DNA of 64,000 bases, from NCBI RefSeq assembly GCF_050948215.1, contig NW_027488986.1, forward strand, positions 62,001 to 126,000. Reading direction: 5' to 3'. Below are positions 1 to 15,000 of this stretch, piece by piece. This DNA comes from Halictus rubicundus. Its lineage: Eukaryota > Arthropoda > Insecta > Hymenoptera > Halictidae. The translations under genes and the position numbers were made by a program. Under the pieces are notes generated by a model that was not told the DNA's origin, ran no database searches, and saw nothing but the letters and a program-made list of their open reading frames with translations. Within the stretch, counting starts at the first letter, position 1. Each line of letters starts with the position of its first letter.

Positions 1-3000
1 GGATAGGGGATTTGATAGGATAGAGGATAGGATAGGATAGAAGATAGGATATGATAGATGATAGGATAGGATAGAGAATAGGATAGGATAGAGCATAGGA
101 TAGGATAGAGGGTAGGATAGGATAGAGGATAGGATAGGATAGAGGGTAGGATAGGACAGAGGAAAGGATAGAGAATAGGAACGGATAGATGATATTATAG
201 GATAGAGGATAGGATATGATAGAGTATACGATATTATAGAGGGTAGGATAGGATAGGGGATTGTATAGGATAGGATAGAGGATATGCTAGGATAGAGGAT
301 AGGATAGGATAGAGGATAGGATAGGATAGAGGATAGGATAGAGGATAGGATAGAGGATAGGATAGGATAGACGATAGGATAGGATAGAGAATAGGATAGA
401 CGACAGGATAGGATAGAGGATAGGATAGGATAGAGGATAGGATACGATAGAGGACAGGATAGGATAGAGGATTGGATAGGATACAGGAAAGGATAGGATT
501 GAGGATATGATAGGGGATTTGATTGGATAGAGGATAGGATAGGATAGAGGATAGGATAGAGGATAGGATAGAGGATAGGATAGGATAGAGAATAGGATAT
601 GATAGAGGATAGGATAGGATAGAGGATAGGACAGGACAGAGGATAGGATAGGGGATTTGATAGGATAGAGGATAGGATAGGATAGAAGATAGGATAGGAT
701 AGAGGATAGGAGAGGATAGAGAATAGGATAGGATAGAGCATAGGATAGGATAGAGGATAGAATACAGGATAGGATAGGATAGAGGATAGGATAGGATAGA
801 GGGTAGGATAGGATAGAGGATATGATAGGGGATTTGATTGGATAGAGGATAGGATAGGATAGAGGATAGGATAGTGGATAGGATAGAGGATAGGACAGAG
901 GATAGGATAGGATAGAGAATAGGATAGGATAGAGGATAGGATATGATAGAGGATAGGATAGGATAGAGGATAGGACAGGACAGAGGATAGGATAGGGGAT
1001 TTGATAGGATAGAGGATAGGATAGGATAGAAGATAGGATAGGATAGAGGATAGGAGAGGATAGAGAATAGGATAGGATAGAGCATAGGATAGGATAGAGG
1101 ATAGGATAGGATAGAGGATAGGATAGGATAGAGGATAGGATAGGATAGAGGATAGGATAGGATAGAGGATAGGATATGATAGAGTATACGATATTATAGA
1201 GGGTAGGATAGGATAGGGGATTGGATAGGATAGGATAGAGTATAGGCTAGGATAGAGGATAGGATAGAGGATAGGATAGGAGAGAGGACAGGATAGGATA
1301 GAGGATAGGATAGGATAGAGGATTGGATAGGATACAGGAAAGGATAGGATTGAGGATAGATGATAGGATGGGATAGAGGATTGGATAGGTTACAGGATAG
1401 GATAGGATAGAGGATAGGATAGGGGATTTGATAGGATAGAGGATAGGATAGGATAGAAGATAGGATAGGATAGAGAATAGGATAGGATAGAGCATAGAAT
1501 AGGATAGATTATAGGATAGGATAGAGGATAGGATAGGATAGAGGATAGGACAGGACAGAGGATAGGATAGGATGGAGGATAGGATAGGATAGAGGATAGG
1601 ATAGGATAGAGGATTGGATAGGATACAGGGAAGGATAGGATTGAGGATAGATGATAGGATAGGATAGAGGATTGGATAGGACACAGGATAGGATAGGATA
1701 GACGATAGGATAGGGGATTTGATAGAGGATAGGATAGGATAGAGGATAGGATAGGATAGACGATAGGATAGGATAGAGGATAGGATAGGATAGAGGGTAG
1801 GATAGGATAGAGGATAGGATAGGATAGAGGATAGGATAGGATAGAGGATATGATAGGGGATTTGATTGGATAGAGGATAGGATAGGATAGAGGATAGGAT
1901 AGAGGATAGGATAGAGGATAGGACAGAGGATAGGATAGGATAGAGAATAGGATAGGATAGAGGATAGGATATGATAGAGGATAGGATAGGATAGAGGATA
2001 GGACAGGACAGAGGATAGGATAGGGGATTTGATAGGATAGAGGATAGGATAGGATAGAAGATAGGATAGGATAGAGGATAGGAGAGGATAGAGAATAGGA
2101 TAGGATAGAGCATAGGATAGGATAGAGGATAGGATAGGATAGAGGATAGGATAGGATAGAGGATAGGATAGGATAGAGGATAGGATAGGATAGAGGATAG
2201 GATATGATAGAGTATACGATATTATAGAGGGTAGGATAGGATAGGGGATTGGATAGGATAGGATAGAGTATAGGCTGGGATAGAGGATAGGATAGAGGAT
2301 AGGATAGGAGAGAGGACAGGATAGGATAGAGGATAGGATATGATAGAGGATTGGATAGGATACAGGAAAGGATAGGATTGAGGATAGATGATAGGATGGG
2401 ATAGAGGATTGGATAGGTTACAGGATAGGATAGGATAGAGGATAGGATAGGGGATTTGATAGGATAGAGGATAGGATAGGATAGAAGATAGGATAGGATA
2501 GAGAATAGGATAGGATAGAGCATAGAATAGGATAGATTATAGGATAGGATAGAGGATAGGATAGGATAGAGGATAGGACAGGACAGAGGATAGGATGGGG
2601 GATTTGATAGGATAGAGGATAGGATAGGATAGAAGATAGGATAGGATAGAGGATAGGAGAGGATAGAGAATAGGATAGGATAGAGCATAGGATAGGATAG
2701 AGGATAGGATAGGATAGAGGATAGGATAGGATAGAGGATAGGATAGGATAGAGGATAGGATAGGATGGAGGATAGGATAGGATAGAGGATAGGATAGGAT
2801 AGAGGATTGGATAGGATACAGGGAAGGATAGGATTGAGGATAGATGATAGGATAGGATAGAGGATTGGATAGGACACAGGATAGGATAGGATAGACGATA
2901 GGATAGGGGATTTGATAGAGGATAGGATAGGATAGAGGATAGGATAGGATAGACGATAGGATAGGATAGAGGATAGGATAGGATAGAGGGTAGGATAGGA

Positions 3001-3740
3001 TAGAGGATAGGATAGGATAGAGGATAGGATAGGATAGAGGATATGATAGGGGATTTGATTGGATAGAGGATAGGATAGGATAGAGGATAGGATAGAGGAT
3101 AGGATAGAGGATAGGATAGAGGATAGGATAGGATAGAGAATAGGATAGGATAGAGGATAGGATATGATAGAGGATAGGATAGGATAGAGGATAGGATAGA
3201 GGATAGGATAGGATAGAGGATAGGATAGGATGGAGGATAGGATAGGATAGAGGATAGGATAGGATAGAGGATTGGATAGGATACAGGAAAGGATAGGATT
3301 GAGGATAGATGATAGGATAGGATAGAGGATTGGATAGGACACAGGATAGGATAGGATAGACGATAGGATAGGGGATTTGATAGAGGATAGGATAGGATAG
3401 ACGATAGGATAGGATAGAGGATAGGATAGGATAGAGGGTAGGATAGGATAGAGGATAGGATAGGATAGAGGATAGGATAGGATAGAGGATATGATAGGGG
3501 ATTTGATTGGATAGAGGATAGGATAGGATAGAGGATAGGATAGAGGATAGGATAGAGGATAGGATAGAGGATAGGATAGGATAGAGAATAGGATAGGATA
3601 GAGGATAGGATAGGATAGAAGATAGGATAGGATAGAGGATAGGATAGAGGATAGGATAGATGATAGGATAGAGGATAGGATAGAGGATAGGATAGGATAG
3701 AGGATAGGATAGGATAGAGGATAGGACAGGACAGAGGATA
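1..3740 (+). repeat. A-block higher-order unit 1 (3,740 bp)
   Basis: Position 1 onward recurs from 3,741 at an offset of exactly 3,740. Inside it the GTATAC marker occurs at 224, 1,184 and 2,212 (spacings 960 and 1,028), so the unit contains an internal, diverged repeat of about 1-1.2 kb. A GGGGATTTGATTGG variant is likewise repeated with TTTGATTGG at 1,861 and 3,054. Other recurrent marks are GAGCATAGG, GGACAGGACAG and GATACAGGAAAGG. The left end is the window edge, so the true unit boundary is arbitrary. Confidence 0.85.
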
Positions 3741-6299
3741 GGATAGGGGATTTGATAGGATAGAGGATAGGATAGGATAGAAGATAGGATATGATAGATG
3801 ATAGGATAGGATAGAGAATAGGATAGGATAGAGCATAGGATAGGATAGAGGGTAGGATAGGATAGAGGATAGGATAGGATAGAGGGTAGGATAGGACAGA
3901 GGAAAGGATAGAGAATAGGAACGGATAGATGATATTATAGGATAGAGGATGGGATATGATAGAGTATACGATATTATAGAGGGTAGGATAGGATAGGGGA
4001 TTGTATAGGATAGGATAGAGGATATGCTAGGATAGAGGATAGGATAGGATAGAGGATAGGATAGGATAGAGGATAGGATAGAGGATAGGATAGAGGATAG
4101 GATAGGATAGACGATAGGATAGGATAGAGAATAGGATAGACGACAGGATAGGATAGAGGATAGGATAGGATAGAGGATAGGATACGATAGAGGACAGGAT
4201 AGGATAGAGGATTGGATAGGATACAGGAAAGGATAGGATTGAGGATATGATAGGGGATTTGATTGGATAGAGGATAGGATAGGATAGAGGATAGGATAGA
4301 GGATAGGATAGAGGATAGGATAGGATAGAGAATAGGATATGATAGAGGATAGGATAGGATAGAGGATAGGACAGGACAGAGGATAGGATAGGGGATTTGA
4401 TAGGATAGAGGATAGGATAGGATAGAAGATAGGATAGGATAGAGGATAGGAGAGGATAGAGAATAGGATAGGATAGAGCATAGGATAGGATAGAGGATAG
4501 AATACAGGATAGGATAGGATAGAGGATAGGATAGGATAGAGGGTAGGATAGGATAGAGGATATGATAGGGGATTTGATTGGATAGAGGATAGGATAGGAT
4601 AGAGGATAGGATAGTGGATAGGATAGAGGATAGGACAGAGGATAGGATAGGATAGAGAATAGGATAGGATAGAGGATAGGATATGATAGAGGATAGGATA
4701 GGATAGAGGATAGGACAGGACAGAGGATAGGATAGGGGATTTGATAGGATAGAGGATAGGATAGGATAGAAGATAGGATAGGATAGAGGATAGGAGAGGA
4801 TAGAGAATAGGATAGGATAGAGCATAGGATAGGATAGAGGATAGGATAGGATAGAGGATAGGACAGGATAGAGGATAGGATAGGATAGAGGATAGGATAG
4901 GATAGAGGATAGGATATGATAGAGTATACGATATTATAGAGGGTAGGATAGGATAGGGGATTGGATAGGATAGGATAGAGTATAGGCTAGGATAGAGGAT
5001 AGGATAGAGGATAGGATAGGAGAGAGGACAGGATAGGATAGAGGATAGGATAGGATAGAGGATTGGATAGGATACAGGAAAGGATAGGATTGAGGATAGA
5101 TGATAGGATGGGATAGAGGATTGGATAGGTTACAGGATAGGATAGGATAGAGGATAGGATAGGGGATTTGATAGGATAGAGGATAGGATAGGATAGAAGA
5201 TAGGATAGAATAGAGAATAGGATAGGATAGAGCATAGAATAGGATAGATTATAGGATAGGATAGAGGATAGGATAGGATAGAGGATAGGACAGGACAGAG
5301 GATAGGATAGGATGGAGGATAGGATAGGATAGAGGATAGGATAGGATAGAGGATTGGATAGGATACAGGGAAGGATAGGATTGAGGATAGATGATAGGAT
5401 AGGATAGAGGATTGGATAGGACACAGGATAGGATAGGATAGACGATAGGATAGGGGATTTGATAGAGGATAGGATAGGATAGAGGATAGGATAGGATAGA
5501 CGATAGGATAGGATAGAGGATAGGATAGGATAGAGGGTAGGATAGGATAGAGGATAGGATAGGATAGAGGATAGGATAGGATAGAGGATATGATAGGGGA
5601 TTTGATTGGATAGAGGATAGGATAGGATAGAGGATAGGATAGAGGATAGGATAGAGGATAGGATAGAGGATAGGATAGAGGATAGGATAGGATAGAGAAT
5701 AGGATAGGATAGAGGATAGGATATGATAGAGGATAGGATAGGATAGAGGATAGGATAGAGGATAGGATAGGATAGAGGATAGGATAGGATGGAGGATAGG
5801 ATAGGATAGAGGATAGGATAGGATAGAGGATTGGATAGGATACAGGAAAGGATAGGATTGAGGATAGATGATAGGATAGGATAGAGGATTGGATAGGACA
5901 CAGGATAGGATAGGATAGACGATAGGATAGGGGATTTGATAGAGGATAGGATAGGATAGACGATAGGATAGGATAGAGGATAGGATAGGATAGAGGGTAG
6001 GATAGGATAGAGGATAGGATAGGATAGAGGATAGGATAGGATAGAGGATATGATAGGGGATTTGATTGGATAGAGGATAGGATAGGATAGAGGATAGGAT
6101 AGAGGATAGGATAGAGGATAGGATAGAGGATAGGATAGGATAGAGAATAGGATAGGATAGAGGATAGGATAGGATAGAAGATAGGATAGGATAGAGGATA
6201 GGATAGAGGATAGGATAGATGATAGGATAGAGGATAGGATAGAGGATAGGATAGGATAGAGGATAGGATAGGATAGAGGATAGGACAGGACAGAGGATA
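3741..6299 (+). repeat. A-block higher-order unit 2 (2,559 bp, shortened chimera)
   Basis: The first ~1,860 bp match 1-1,860 at offset 3,740 with very few changes (for example G at 3,951 where unit 1 has A at 211). From about 5,600 the match moves to ~3,054 onward at offset 2,547, rising to 2,559 after one extra 12-bp unit near 5,650. The copy therefore joins the front of unit 1 to its tail and lacks about 1.18 kb of the middle, as expected from unequal exchange between the internal repeats of unit 1. GTATAC markers lie at 3,964 and 4,924, again 960 apart. Confidence 0.85.
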
Positions 6300-9269
6300 G
6301 GATAGGGGATTTGATAGGATAGAGGATAGGATAGGATAGAAGATAGGATATGATAGATGATAGGATAGGATAGAGAATAGGATAGGATAGAGCATAGGAT
6401 AGGATAGAGGGTAGGATAGGATAGAGGATAGGATAGGATAGAGGGTAGGATAGGACAGAGGAAAGGATAGAGAATAGGAACGGATAGATGATATTATAGG
6501 ATAGAGGATAGGATATGATAGAGTATACGATATTATAGAGGGTAGGATAGGATAGGGGATTGTATAGGATAGGATAGAGGATATGCTAGGATAGAGGATA
6601 GGATAGGATAGAGGATAGGATAGGATAGAGGATAGGATAGAGGATAGGATAGAGGATAGGATAGGATAGACGATAGGATAGGATAGAGAATAGGATAGAC
6701 GACAGGATAGGATAGAGGATAGGATAGGATAGAGGATAGGATACGATAGAGGACAGGATAGGATAGAGGATTGGATAGGATACAGGAAAGGATAGGATTG
6801 AGGATATGATAGGGGATTTGATTGGATAGAGGATAGGATAGGATAGAGGATAGGATAGAGGATAGGATAGAGGATAGGATAGGATAGAGAATAGGATATG
6901 ATAGAGGATAGGATAGGATAGAGGATAGGACAGGACAGAGGATAGGATAGGGGATTTGATAGGATAGAGGATAGGATAGGATAGAAGATAGGATAGGATA
7001 GAGGATAGGAGAGGATAGAGAATAGGATAGGATAGAGCATAGGATAGGATAGAGGATAGAATACAGGATAGGATAGGATAGAGGATAGGATAGGATAGAG
7101 GGTAGGATAGGATAGAGGATATGATAGGGGATTTGATTGGATAGAGGATAGGATAGGATAGAGGATAGGATAGTGGATAGGATAGAGGATAGGACAGAGG
7201 ATAGGATAGGATAGAGAATAGGATAGGATAGAGGATAGGATATGATAGAGGATAGGATAGGATAGAGGATAGGACAGGACAGAGGATAGGATAGGGGATT
7301 TGATAGGATAGAGGATAGGATAGGATAGAAGATAGGATAGGATAGAGGATAGGAGAGGATAGAGGATAGGATAGGATAGAGCATAGGATAGGATAGAGGA
7401 TAGGATAGGATAGAGGATAGGATAGGATAGAGGATAGGATAGGATAGAGGATAGGATAGGATAGAGGATAGGATATGATAGAGTATACGATATTATAGAG
7501 GGTAGGATAGGATAGGGGATTGGATAGGATAGGATAGAGTATAGGCTAGGATAGAGGATAGGATAGAGGATAGGATAGGAGAGAGGACAGGATAGGATAG
7601 AGGATAGGATAGGATAGAGGATTGGATAGGATACAGGAAAGGATAGGATTGAGGATAGATGATAGGATGGGATAGAGGATTGGATAGGTTACAGGATAGG
7701 ATAGGATAGAGGATAGGATAGGGGATTTGATAGGATAGAGGATAGGATAGGATAGAAGATAGGATAGTGGATAGGATAGAGGATAGGACAGAGGATAGGA
7801 TAGGATAGAGAATAGGATAGGATAGAGGATAGGATATGATAGAGGATAGGATAGGATAGAGGATAGGACAGGACAGAGGATAGGATAGGGGATTTGATAG
7901 GATAGAGGATAGGATAGGATAGAAGATAGGATAGGATAGAGGATAGGAGAGGATAGAGAATAGGATAGGATAGAGCATAGGATAGGATAGAGGATAGGAT
8001 AGGATAGAGGATAGGATAGGATAGAGGATAGGATAGGATAGAGGATAGGATAGGATAGAGGATAGGATATGATAGAGTATACGATATTATAGAGGGTAGG
8101 ATAGGATAGGGGATTGGATAGGATAGGATAGAGTATAGGCTAGGATAGAGGATAGGATAGAGGATAGGATAGGAGAGAGGACAGGATAGGATAGAGGATA
8201 GGATAGGATAGAGGATTGGATAGGATACAGGAAAGGATAGGATTGAGGATAGATGATAGGATGGGATAGAGGATTGGATAGGTTACAGGATAGGATAGGA
8301 TAGAGGATAGGATAGGGGATTTGATAGGATAGAGGATAGGATAGGATAGAAGATAGGATAGGATAGAGAATAGGATAGGATAGAGCATAGAATAGGATAG
8401 ATTATAGGATAGGATAGAGGATAGGATAGGATAGAGGATAGGACAGGACAGAGGATAGGATGGGGGATTTGATAGGATAGAGGATAGGATAGGATAGAAG
8501 ATAGGATAGGATAGAGGATAGGAGAGGATAGAGAATAGGATAGGATAGAGCATAGGATAGGATAGAGGATAGGATAGGATAGAGGATAGGATAGGATAGA
8601 GGATAGGATAGGATAGAGGATAGGATAGAGGATAGGATAGAGGATAGGATAGGATAGACGATAGGATAGGATAGAGAATAGGATAGACGACAGGATAGGA
8701 TAGAGGATAGGATAGGATAGAGGATAGGATACGATAGAGGACAGGATAGGATAGAGGATTGGATAGGATACAGGAAAGGATAGGATTGAGGATAGATGAT
8801 AGGATAGGATAGAGGATTGGATAGGATGCAGGATAGGATAGGATAGAAGATAGGATAGGATAGAGGATAGGATAGGATAGAGGATAGGATAGGATAGAGG
8901 ATAGGATAGGATAGAGGATAGGATAGGATAGAGGATAGGATAGGATAGAGGATAGGATAGGATAGAGGATAGGATAGGATAGAGGATAGGATAGGATAGA
9001 GGATAGGATAGGATAGAGGATAGCATAGGGGATTTGATAGGATAGAGGATAGGATAGGATAGAAGATAGGATAGGATAGAGGATAGGATAGGATAGAGGA
9101 TAGGATAGGATAGAGGATAGGATAGACGATAGGATAGGATAGAGGATATGATAGGATAGAGGATAGGATAGGATAGAGGATAGGATAGATGATAGGATAG
9201 AGGATAGGATAGAGGATAGGATAGGATAGAGGATAGGATAGGATAGAGGATAGGACAGGACAGAGGATA
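6300..9269 (+). repeat. A-block higher-order unit 3 (2,970 bp)
   Basis: It starts with the same GGATAGGGGATTTGATAGG sequence as units 1 and 2 and keeps the 960-bp GTATAC spacing (6,523 and 7,483). A further GTATAC follows at 8,077, only 594 bp later, so the second half is rearranged relative to units 1 and 2. About 8,860-9,015 is a run of almost unmutated 17-bp units inside otherwise variant-rich sequence. Confidence 0.8.
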
Positions 9270-11980
9270 GGATAGGGGATTTGATAGGATAGAGGATAGG
9301 ATAGGATAGAAGATAGGATATGATAGATGATAGGATAGGATAGAGAATAGGATAGGATAGAGCATAGGATAGGATAGAGGATAGGATAGGATAGAGGATA
9401 GGATAGGATAGAGAGTAGGATAGGACAGAGGAAAGGATAGAGAATAGGAACGGATAGATGATATTATAGGATAGAGGATAGGATATGATAGAGTATACGA
9501 TATTATAGAGGGTAGGATAGGATAGGGGATTGGATAGGATAGGATAGAGGATATGCTAGGATAGAGGATAGGATAGAGGATAGGATAGGATAGAGGACAG
9601 GATAGGATAGAGGATAATATAGGATAGAGGATTGGATAGGATACAGGAAAGGATAGGATTGAGGATAGATGATAGGATAGGATAGAGGATAGGATAGAGG
9701 ATAGGACAGAGGATAGGATAGGATAGAGAATAGGATAGGATAGAGGATAGGATATGATAGAGGATAGGATAGGATAGAGGATAGGACAGGACAGAGGATA
9801 GGATACGTGATTTGATAGGATAGAGGATAGGATAGGATAGAAGATAGGATAGGATAGAGGATAGGATAGGATAGAGAATAGGATAGGATAGAGCATAGGA
9901 TAGGATAGAGGATAGGATAGGATAGAGGATAGGATAGGATAGAGGATAGGATAGGATAGAGGATAGGATAGGACAGAGGATAGGATAGAGAATAGGAACG
10001 GATAGATGATATTATAGGATAGAGGATAGGATATGATAGAGTATACGATATTATAGATGGTAGGATAGGATAGGGGATTGGATAGGATAGGATAGAAGAT
10101 AGGCTAGGATAGAATATAGGATAGAGAATAGGATAGGATAGAGGACAGGATAGGATAGAGGATAGGATAGGATAGAGGATAGGATAGGATAGAGGATAGG
10201 ATAGGATAGAGGATAGGATAGGACAGAGGATAGGATAGAGAATAGGAACGGATAGATGATATTATAGGATAGAGGATAGGATATGATAGAGTATACGATA
10301 TTATAGAGGGTAGGATAGGATAGGGGATTGGATAGGATAGGATAGAGGATAGGCTAGGATAGAGGATAGGATAGAGGATAGGATAGGATAGAGGACATGA
10401 TAGGATAGAGGATAGGATAGGATAGAGGATTGGATAGGATACAGGAAAGGATAGGATTGAGGATAGATGATAGGATAGGATAGAGGATTGGATAGGACAC
10501 AGGATAGGATAGGATAGACGATAGGATAGGGGATTTGATAGAGGATAGGATAGGATAGAGGATAGGATAGGATAGACGATAGGATAGGATAGAGGATAGG
10601 ATAGGATAGAGGGTAGGATAGGATAGAGGATAGGATAGGATAGAGGATAGGATAGGATAGAGGATATGATAGGGGATTTGATTGGATAGAGGATAGGATA
10701 GGATATAGGATAGGATAGAGGATAGGATAGAGGATAGGATAGAGGATAGGATAGAGGATAGGATAGGATAGAGAATAGGATATGATAGAGGATAGGATAG
10801 GATAGAGGATAGGACAGGACAGAGGATAGGATAGGGGATTTGATAGGATAGAGGATAGGATAGGATAGAAGATAGGATAGGATAGAGGATAGGATAGGAT
10901 AGAGAATAGGATAGGATAGAGCATAGGATAGGATAGAGGATAGAATACAGGATAGGATAGGATAGAGGATAGGATAGGATAGAGGATAGGATAGGATAGA
11001 GGGTAGGATAGGATAGAGGATATGATAGGGGATTTGATTGGATAGAGGATAGGATAGGATAGAGGATAGGATAGTGGATAGGATAGAGGATAGGACAGAG
11101 GATAGGATAGGATAGAGAATAGGATAGGATAGAGGATAGGATATGATAGAGGATAGGATAGGATAGAGGATAGGACAGGACAGAGGATAGGATAGGGGAT
11201 TTGATAGGATAGAGGATAGGATAGGATAGAAGATAGGATAGGATAGAGGATAGGAGAGGATAGAGAATAGGATAGGATAGAGCATAGGATAGGATAGAGG
11301 ATAGGATAGGATAGAGGATAGGATAGGATAGAGGATAGGATAGGATAGAGGATAGGATAGGATAGAGGATAGGATATGATAGAGTATACGATATTATAGA
11401 GGGTAGGATAGGATAGGGGATTGGATAGGAGAGAGGACAGGATAGGATAGAGGATAGGATAGGATAGAGGATTGGATAGGATACAGGAAAGGATAGGATT
11501 GAGGATAGATGATAGGATGGGATAGAGGATTGGATAGGTTACAGGATAGGATAGGATAGAGGATAGGATAGGGGATTTGATAGGATAGAGGATAGGATAG
11601 GATAGAAGATAGGATAGGATAGAGAATAGGATAGGATAGAGGATAGGATAGGATAGAGGATAGGATAGGATAGAGGATAGCATAGGGGATTTGATAGGAT
11701 AGAGGATAGGATAGGATAGAAGATAGGACAGGATAGAAGATAGGATAGGATAGAGGATAGGATAGGATAGAGGATAGGATAGGATAGAGGATAGGATAGA
11801 CGATAGGATAGGATAGAGGATATGATAGGATAGAGGATAGGATAGGATAGAGGATAGGATAGATGATAGGATAGAGGATAGGATAGAGGATAGGATAGGA
11901 TAGAGGATAGGATAGGATAGAGGATAGGATAGGGGATTTGATAGGATAGAGGATAGGATAGGATAGAAGATAGGATAGGA
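9270..11980 (+). repeat. A-block higher-order unit 4 (partial, rearranged)
   Basis: It opens with the same start sequence as units 1-3, with the small change GAGAGTAGG where earlier copies have GAGGGTAGG. GTATAC occurs at 9,493, 10,041, 10,291 and 11,384; the 250-bp spacing between the middle two marks a local tandem duplication of the GAACGGATAG...GTATACGATATTATAG module. The last A-type GGGGATTTGATAGG is near 11,935, after which B-type variants take over; the right boundary is approximate. Confidence 0.75.
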
Positions 11981-13735
11981 TAGATGATAGGATAGGATAG
12001 AGGATAGGATAGGATAGAGGATACGATAGGGGATTGGATAGGATAGAGGATAGGATAGGATTGAGGGTAGGGTAGGATAGAGGATAGGATAGGATAGAGA
12101 ATAGGATAGGATGGCGGATAGGATAGGATAGAGGATAGTATAGGATAGATGACAGGAAAGGATTGAGGATAGGATAGGATAGAGGATAGGATAGGATAGA
12201 TGACAGGAAAGGATACAGGATAGGATAGGATAGAGGATAGGATAGGATAGAGAGTAGGATAGGATAGCGGATAGGATAGGATAGCGGATAGGATTGGATA
12301 GAGGATAGGATAGAGAATAGGATAGGATGGAGGATAGGATAGGATAGAGGATAGGATAGGATAAAGGATAGGATATTATAGAGGATAGGATAGGATAGAG
12401 GATAGGAAGGGATAGAGGATAGTATAGGATAGAGGATAGGATAGGATAGAGGATAGGATAGGATAGAGGATAGGATAGGATAGATTATAGGATAGGATAG
12501 AGGATAGGATAGGATACGGGATTGGATAGGATAGAGGATTGGAGACGATAGAGGATAGGATAGCATTGAGGATAGGATAGGATAGAGGATAGGATAGAGG
12601 ATAGGATAGAGGATAGGATAGGATAGAGGATAGGATAGGATAGAGGATAGGATAGGATAGAGGATAGGATAGGATAGAGGATACGATAGGGGATTGGATA
12701 GGATAGAGGATAGGATAGGATAGCGGAGAGGATAGGATAGAGGAGAGGATAGGATAGAGGATAGTATATGATAGAGAATAGGATAGGATAGGATAGATTG
12801 TAGGATAGGATAGATGACAGGAAAGGATACAGGATAGGATAGGATAGAGGATAGGATAGGATAGAGAATAGGATAGGATAGCGGATAGGATAGGATAGCG
12901 GATAGGATTTGATAGAGGATAGGATAGGATTGAGGATATTGTAGGATAGAGGATAGGATAGGATAGAGAATAGGATAGGATGGCGGATAGGATAGGATAG
13001 AGGATAGTATAGGATAGATGACAGGAAAGGATTGAGGATAGGATAGGATAGATGATAGGATAGGATAGAGGATAGGATAGGATAGAGGATCGGATAGGAT
13101 AGAGGATAGGATAGGATTGAGGGTAGGATAGGATAGAGAATAGGATAGGATGGAGGATAGGATAGGATAGAGGATAGGATAGGATAGAGGATAGGATAGG
13201 ATAGAGGATCGGATAGGATAGAGGATAGGATATTACAGAGGATAGGATAGGATAGAGGATAGGAAGGGATAGAGGATAGGATAGGCTAGAGGATAGGATA
13301 GGATAGAGGATAGGATAGGATAGAGGATAAGATAGGATAGATTATAGGATAGGATAGAGGATAGGATAGAGGATAGGATAGGATAGAGGATAGGATAGGA
13401 TAGAGGATACGATAGGGGATTGGATAGGATAGAGGATAGGATAGGATAGCGGAGAGGATAGGATAGAGGAAAGGATAGGATAGAGGATAGGATAGGATAG
13501 AGGATCGGATAGGATAGAGGATAGGATATTATAGAGGATAGGATAGGATAGAGGATAGGATAGGGGATATGATAGGATAGAGGATAGGATAGGGTAGCGG
13601 ATAGGATAGGATGGGATAGAGGATAGGATAGGATAGAGGATAGGATAGGATAGAGAATAGGATAGGATAGCGGATAGGATAGGATAGCGGATAGGATAGG
13701 ATAGGGGATAGGATATAGGATTGGATAGGATTGAG
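11981..13735 (+). repeat. B-block lead-in, mixed satellite
   Basis: Variant composition changes here: GGGGATTTGA and GTATAC disappear, while GATGACAGGAAAGG, GATAGCGG, GATCGG and GATACGATAGGGGATTGG appear. The repeat grid is unchanged, but no long exact copy of this stretch was recognised elsewhere; parts resemble later B units (GGAAGGGATAG near 12,411 and 13,263). GGAGACGATAGAGG at 12,541 is the only left-arm sequence seen that resembles part of the E-arm element CGTCTCC. No gene is present. Confidence 0.7.
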
Positions 13736-15000
13736 GATATTATGGGATAGAGTATAGGATAGGATAGGATAGGAAAGAGGATAGGATAGGATAGAAAATA
13801 GGATAGGATAGACGATAGGATAGGATAGAGGATAGGGTAGGATAGAGGATAGGATAGGATAGAGGATAGGATAGGATAGAGGATACGATAGGGGATTGGA
13901 TAGGATAGAGGATATGATAGGGTAGCGGATAGGATAGGATAGAGGATAGGATAGGATAGAGGATACGATAGGGGATTGAATAGGATAGAAAATAGGATAG
14001 GATTGCGGATAGGATAGGATAGAGGATAGGATGGGATAGAGGATACGATAGGGGATTCGATAGGATAGAGGATAGGATAGGATAGAGGATAGAATAGGAT
14101 AGAGGATAGGATAGGATAGAGGATAGGATAGGATAGAGGATAGGATAGGATAGAGGATAGGAGAGGATAGAGGATAGGATAGGATAGAGGATAGGATAGG
14201 ATAGAGGATAGGATAGGATAGAGGATAGGATAGGGTAGAGGATAGGATAGGATAGAGGATAGGATAGGATAGAGGATAGGATAGGATAGAGGATAGGATA
14301 GGATAGAGGATAGGATAGGATAGATGACAGGAAAGGATTGAGGATAGGATAGGATAGATGACATTAAAGGATTGAGGATAGGATAGGATAGATAATAGGA
14401 TAGTATAGAGGATAGGATAGGATAGATAATAGGATAGGATAGAGGATACGATAGGGGATTGAATAGGATAGAGGATAGGATAGGATAGAGGATAGGATAG
14501 GATAGAGGATAGGATAGGATAGAGGATAGGATAGGATAGAGGATTGGATAGGATAGAGGATAGGATAGGATAGAGGATAGGATAGGATAGAGGATAGGAT
14601 AGGATAGAGGATAGGATAGGATAGAGGATAGGATAGGATAGGATAGAGGATAGGATAGGATAGAGGATAGGATAGGATAGAGGATAGGATAGGATAGAGG
14701 ATAGGATAGGATAGAGGATAGGATAGCATAGAGGATAGGATAGGATAGAGGATACGATAGGGGATATGATAGGATAGAGGATAGGATAGGGTAGCGGATA
14801 GGATAGGATGGGATAGAGGATAGGATAGGATAGAGGATAGGATAGGATAGAGGATAGGATATGATAGAGGATAGGATAGGATAGAGGATAGGATAGGATA
14901 GAGGATAGGATAGGATAGAGATTAGGATAGGATAGCGGATAGGATAGGATAGCGGATAGGATAGGATAGGGGATAGGATATAGGATTGGATAGGATTGAG
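13736..15000 (+). repeat. B-block higher-order unit 1 (1,265 bp)
   Basis: It is defined by GATATTATGG at 13,736, followed by the same variant order as the next copies: GATAGACGATAGG, GATACGATAGGGGATTGG, a GATAGGGTAGCGG element, GATTGCGG, GGGGATTCGATAGG, then GACATTAAAGG at about 14,361. The latter lies 1,231 bp from its counterpart, 34 bp (two 17-bp units) less than the 1,265-bp marker spacing. It lacks about 1 kb that B units 2 and 3 contain. Confidence 0.8.
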
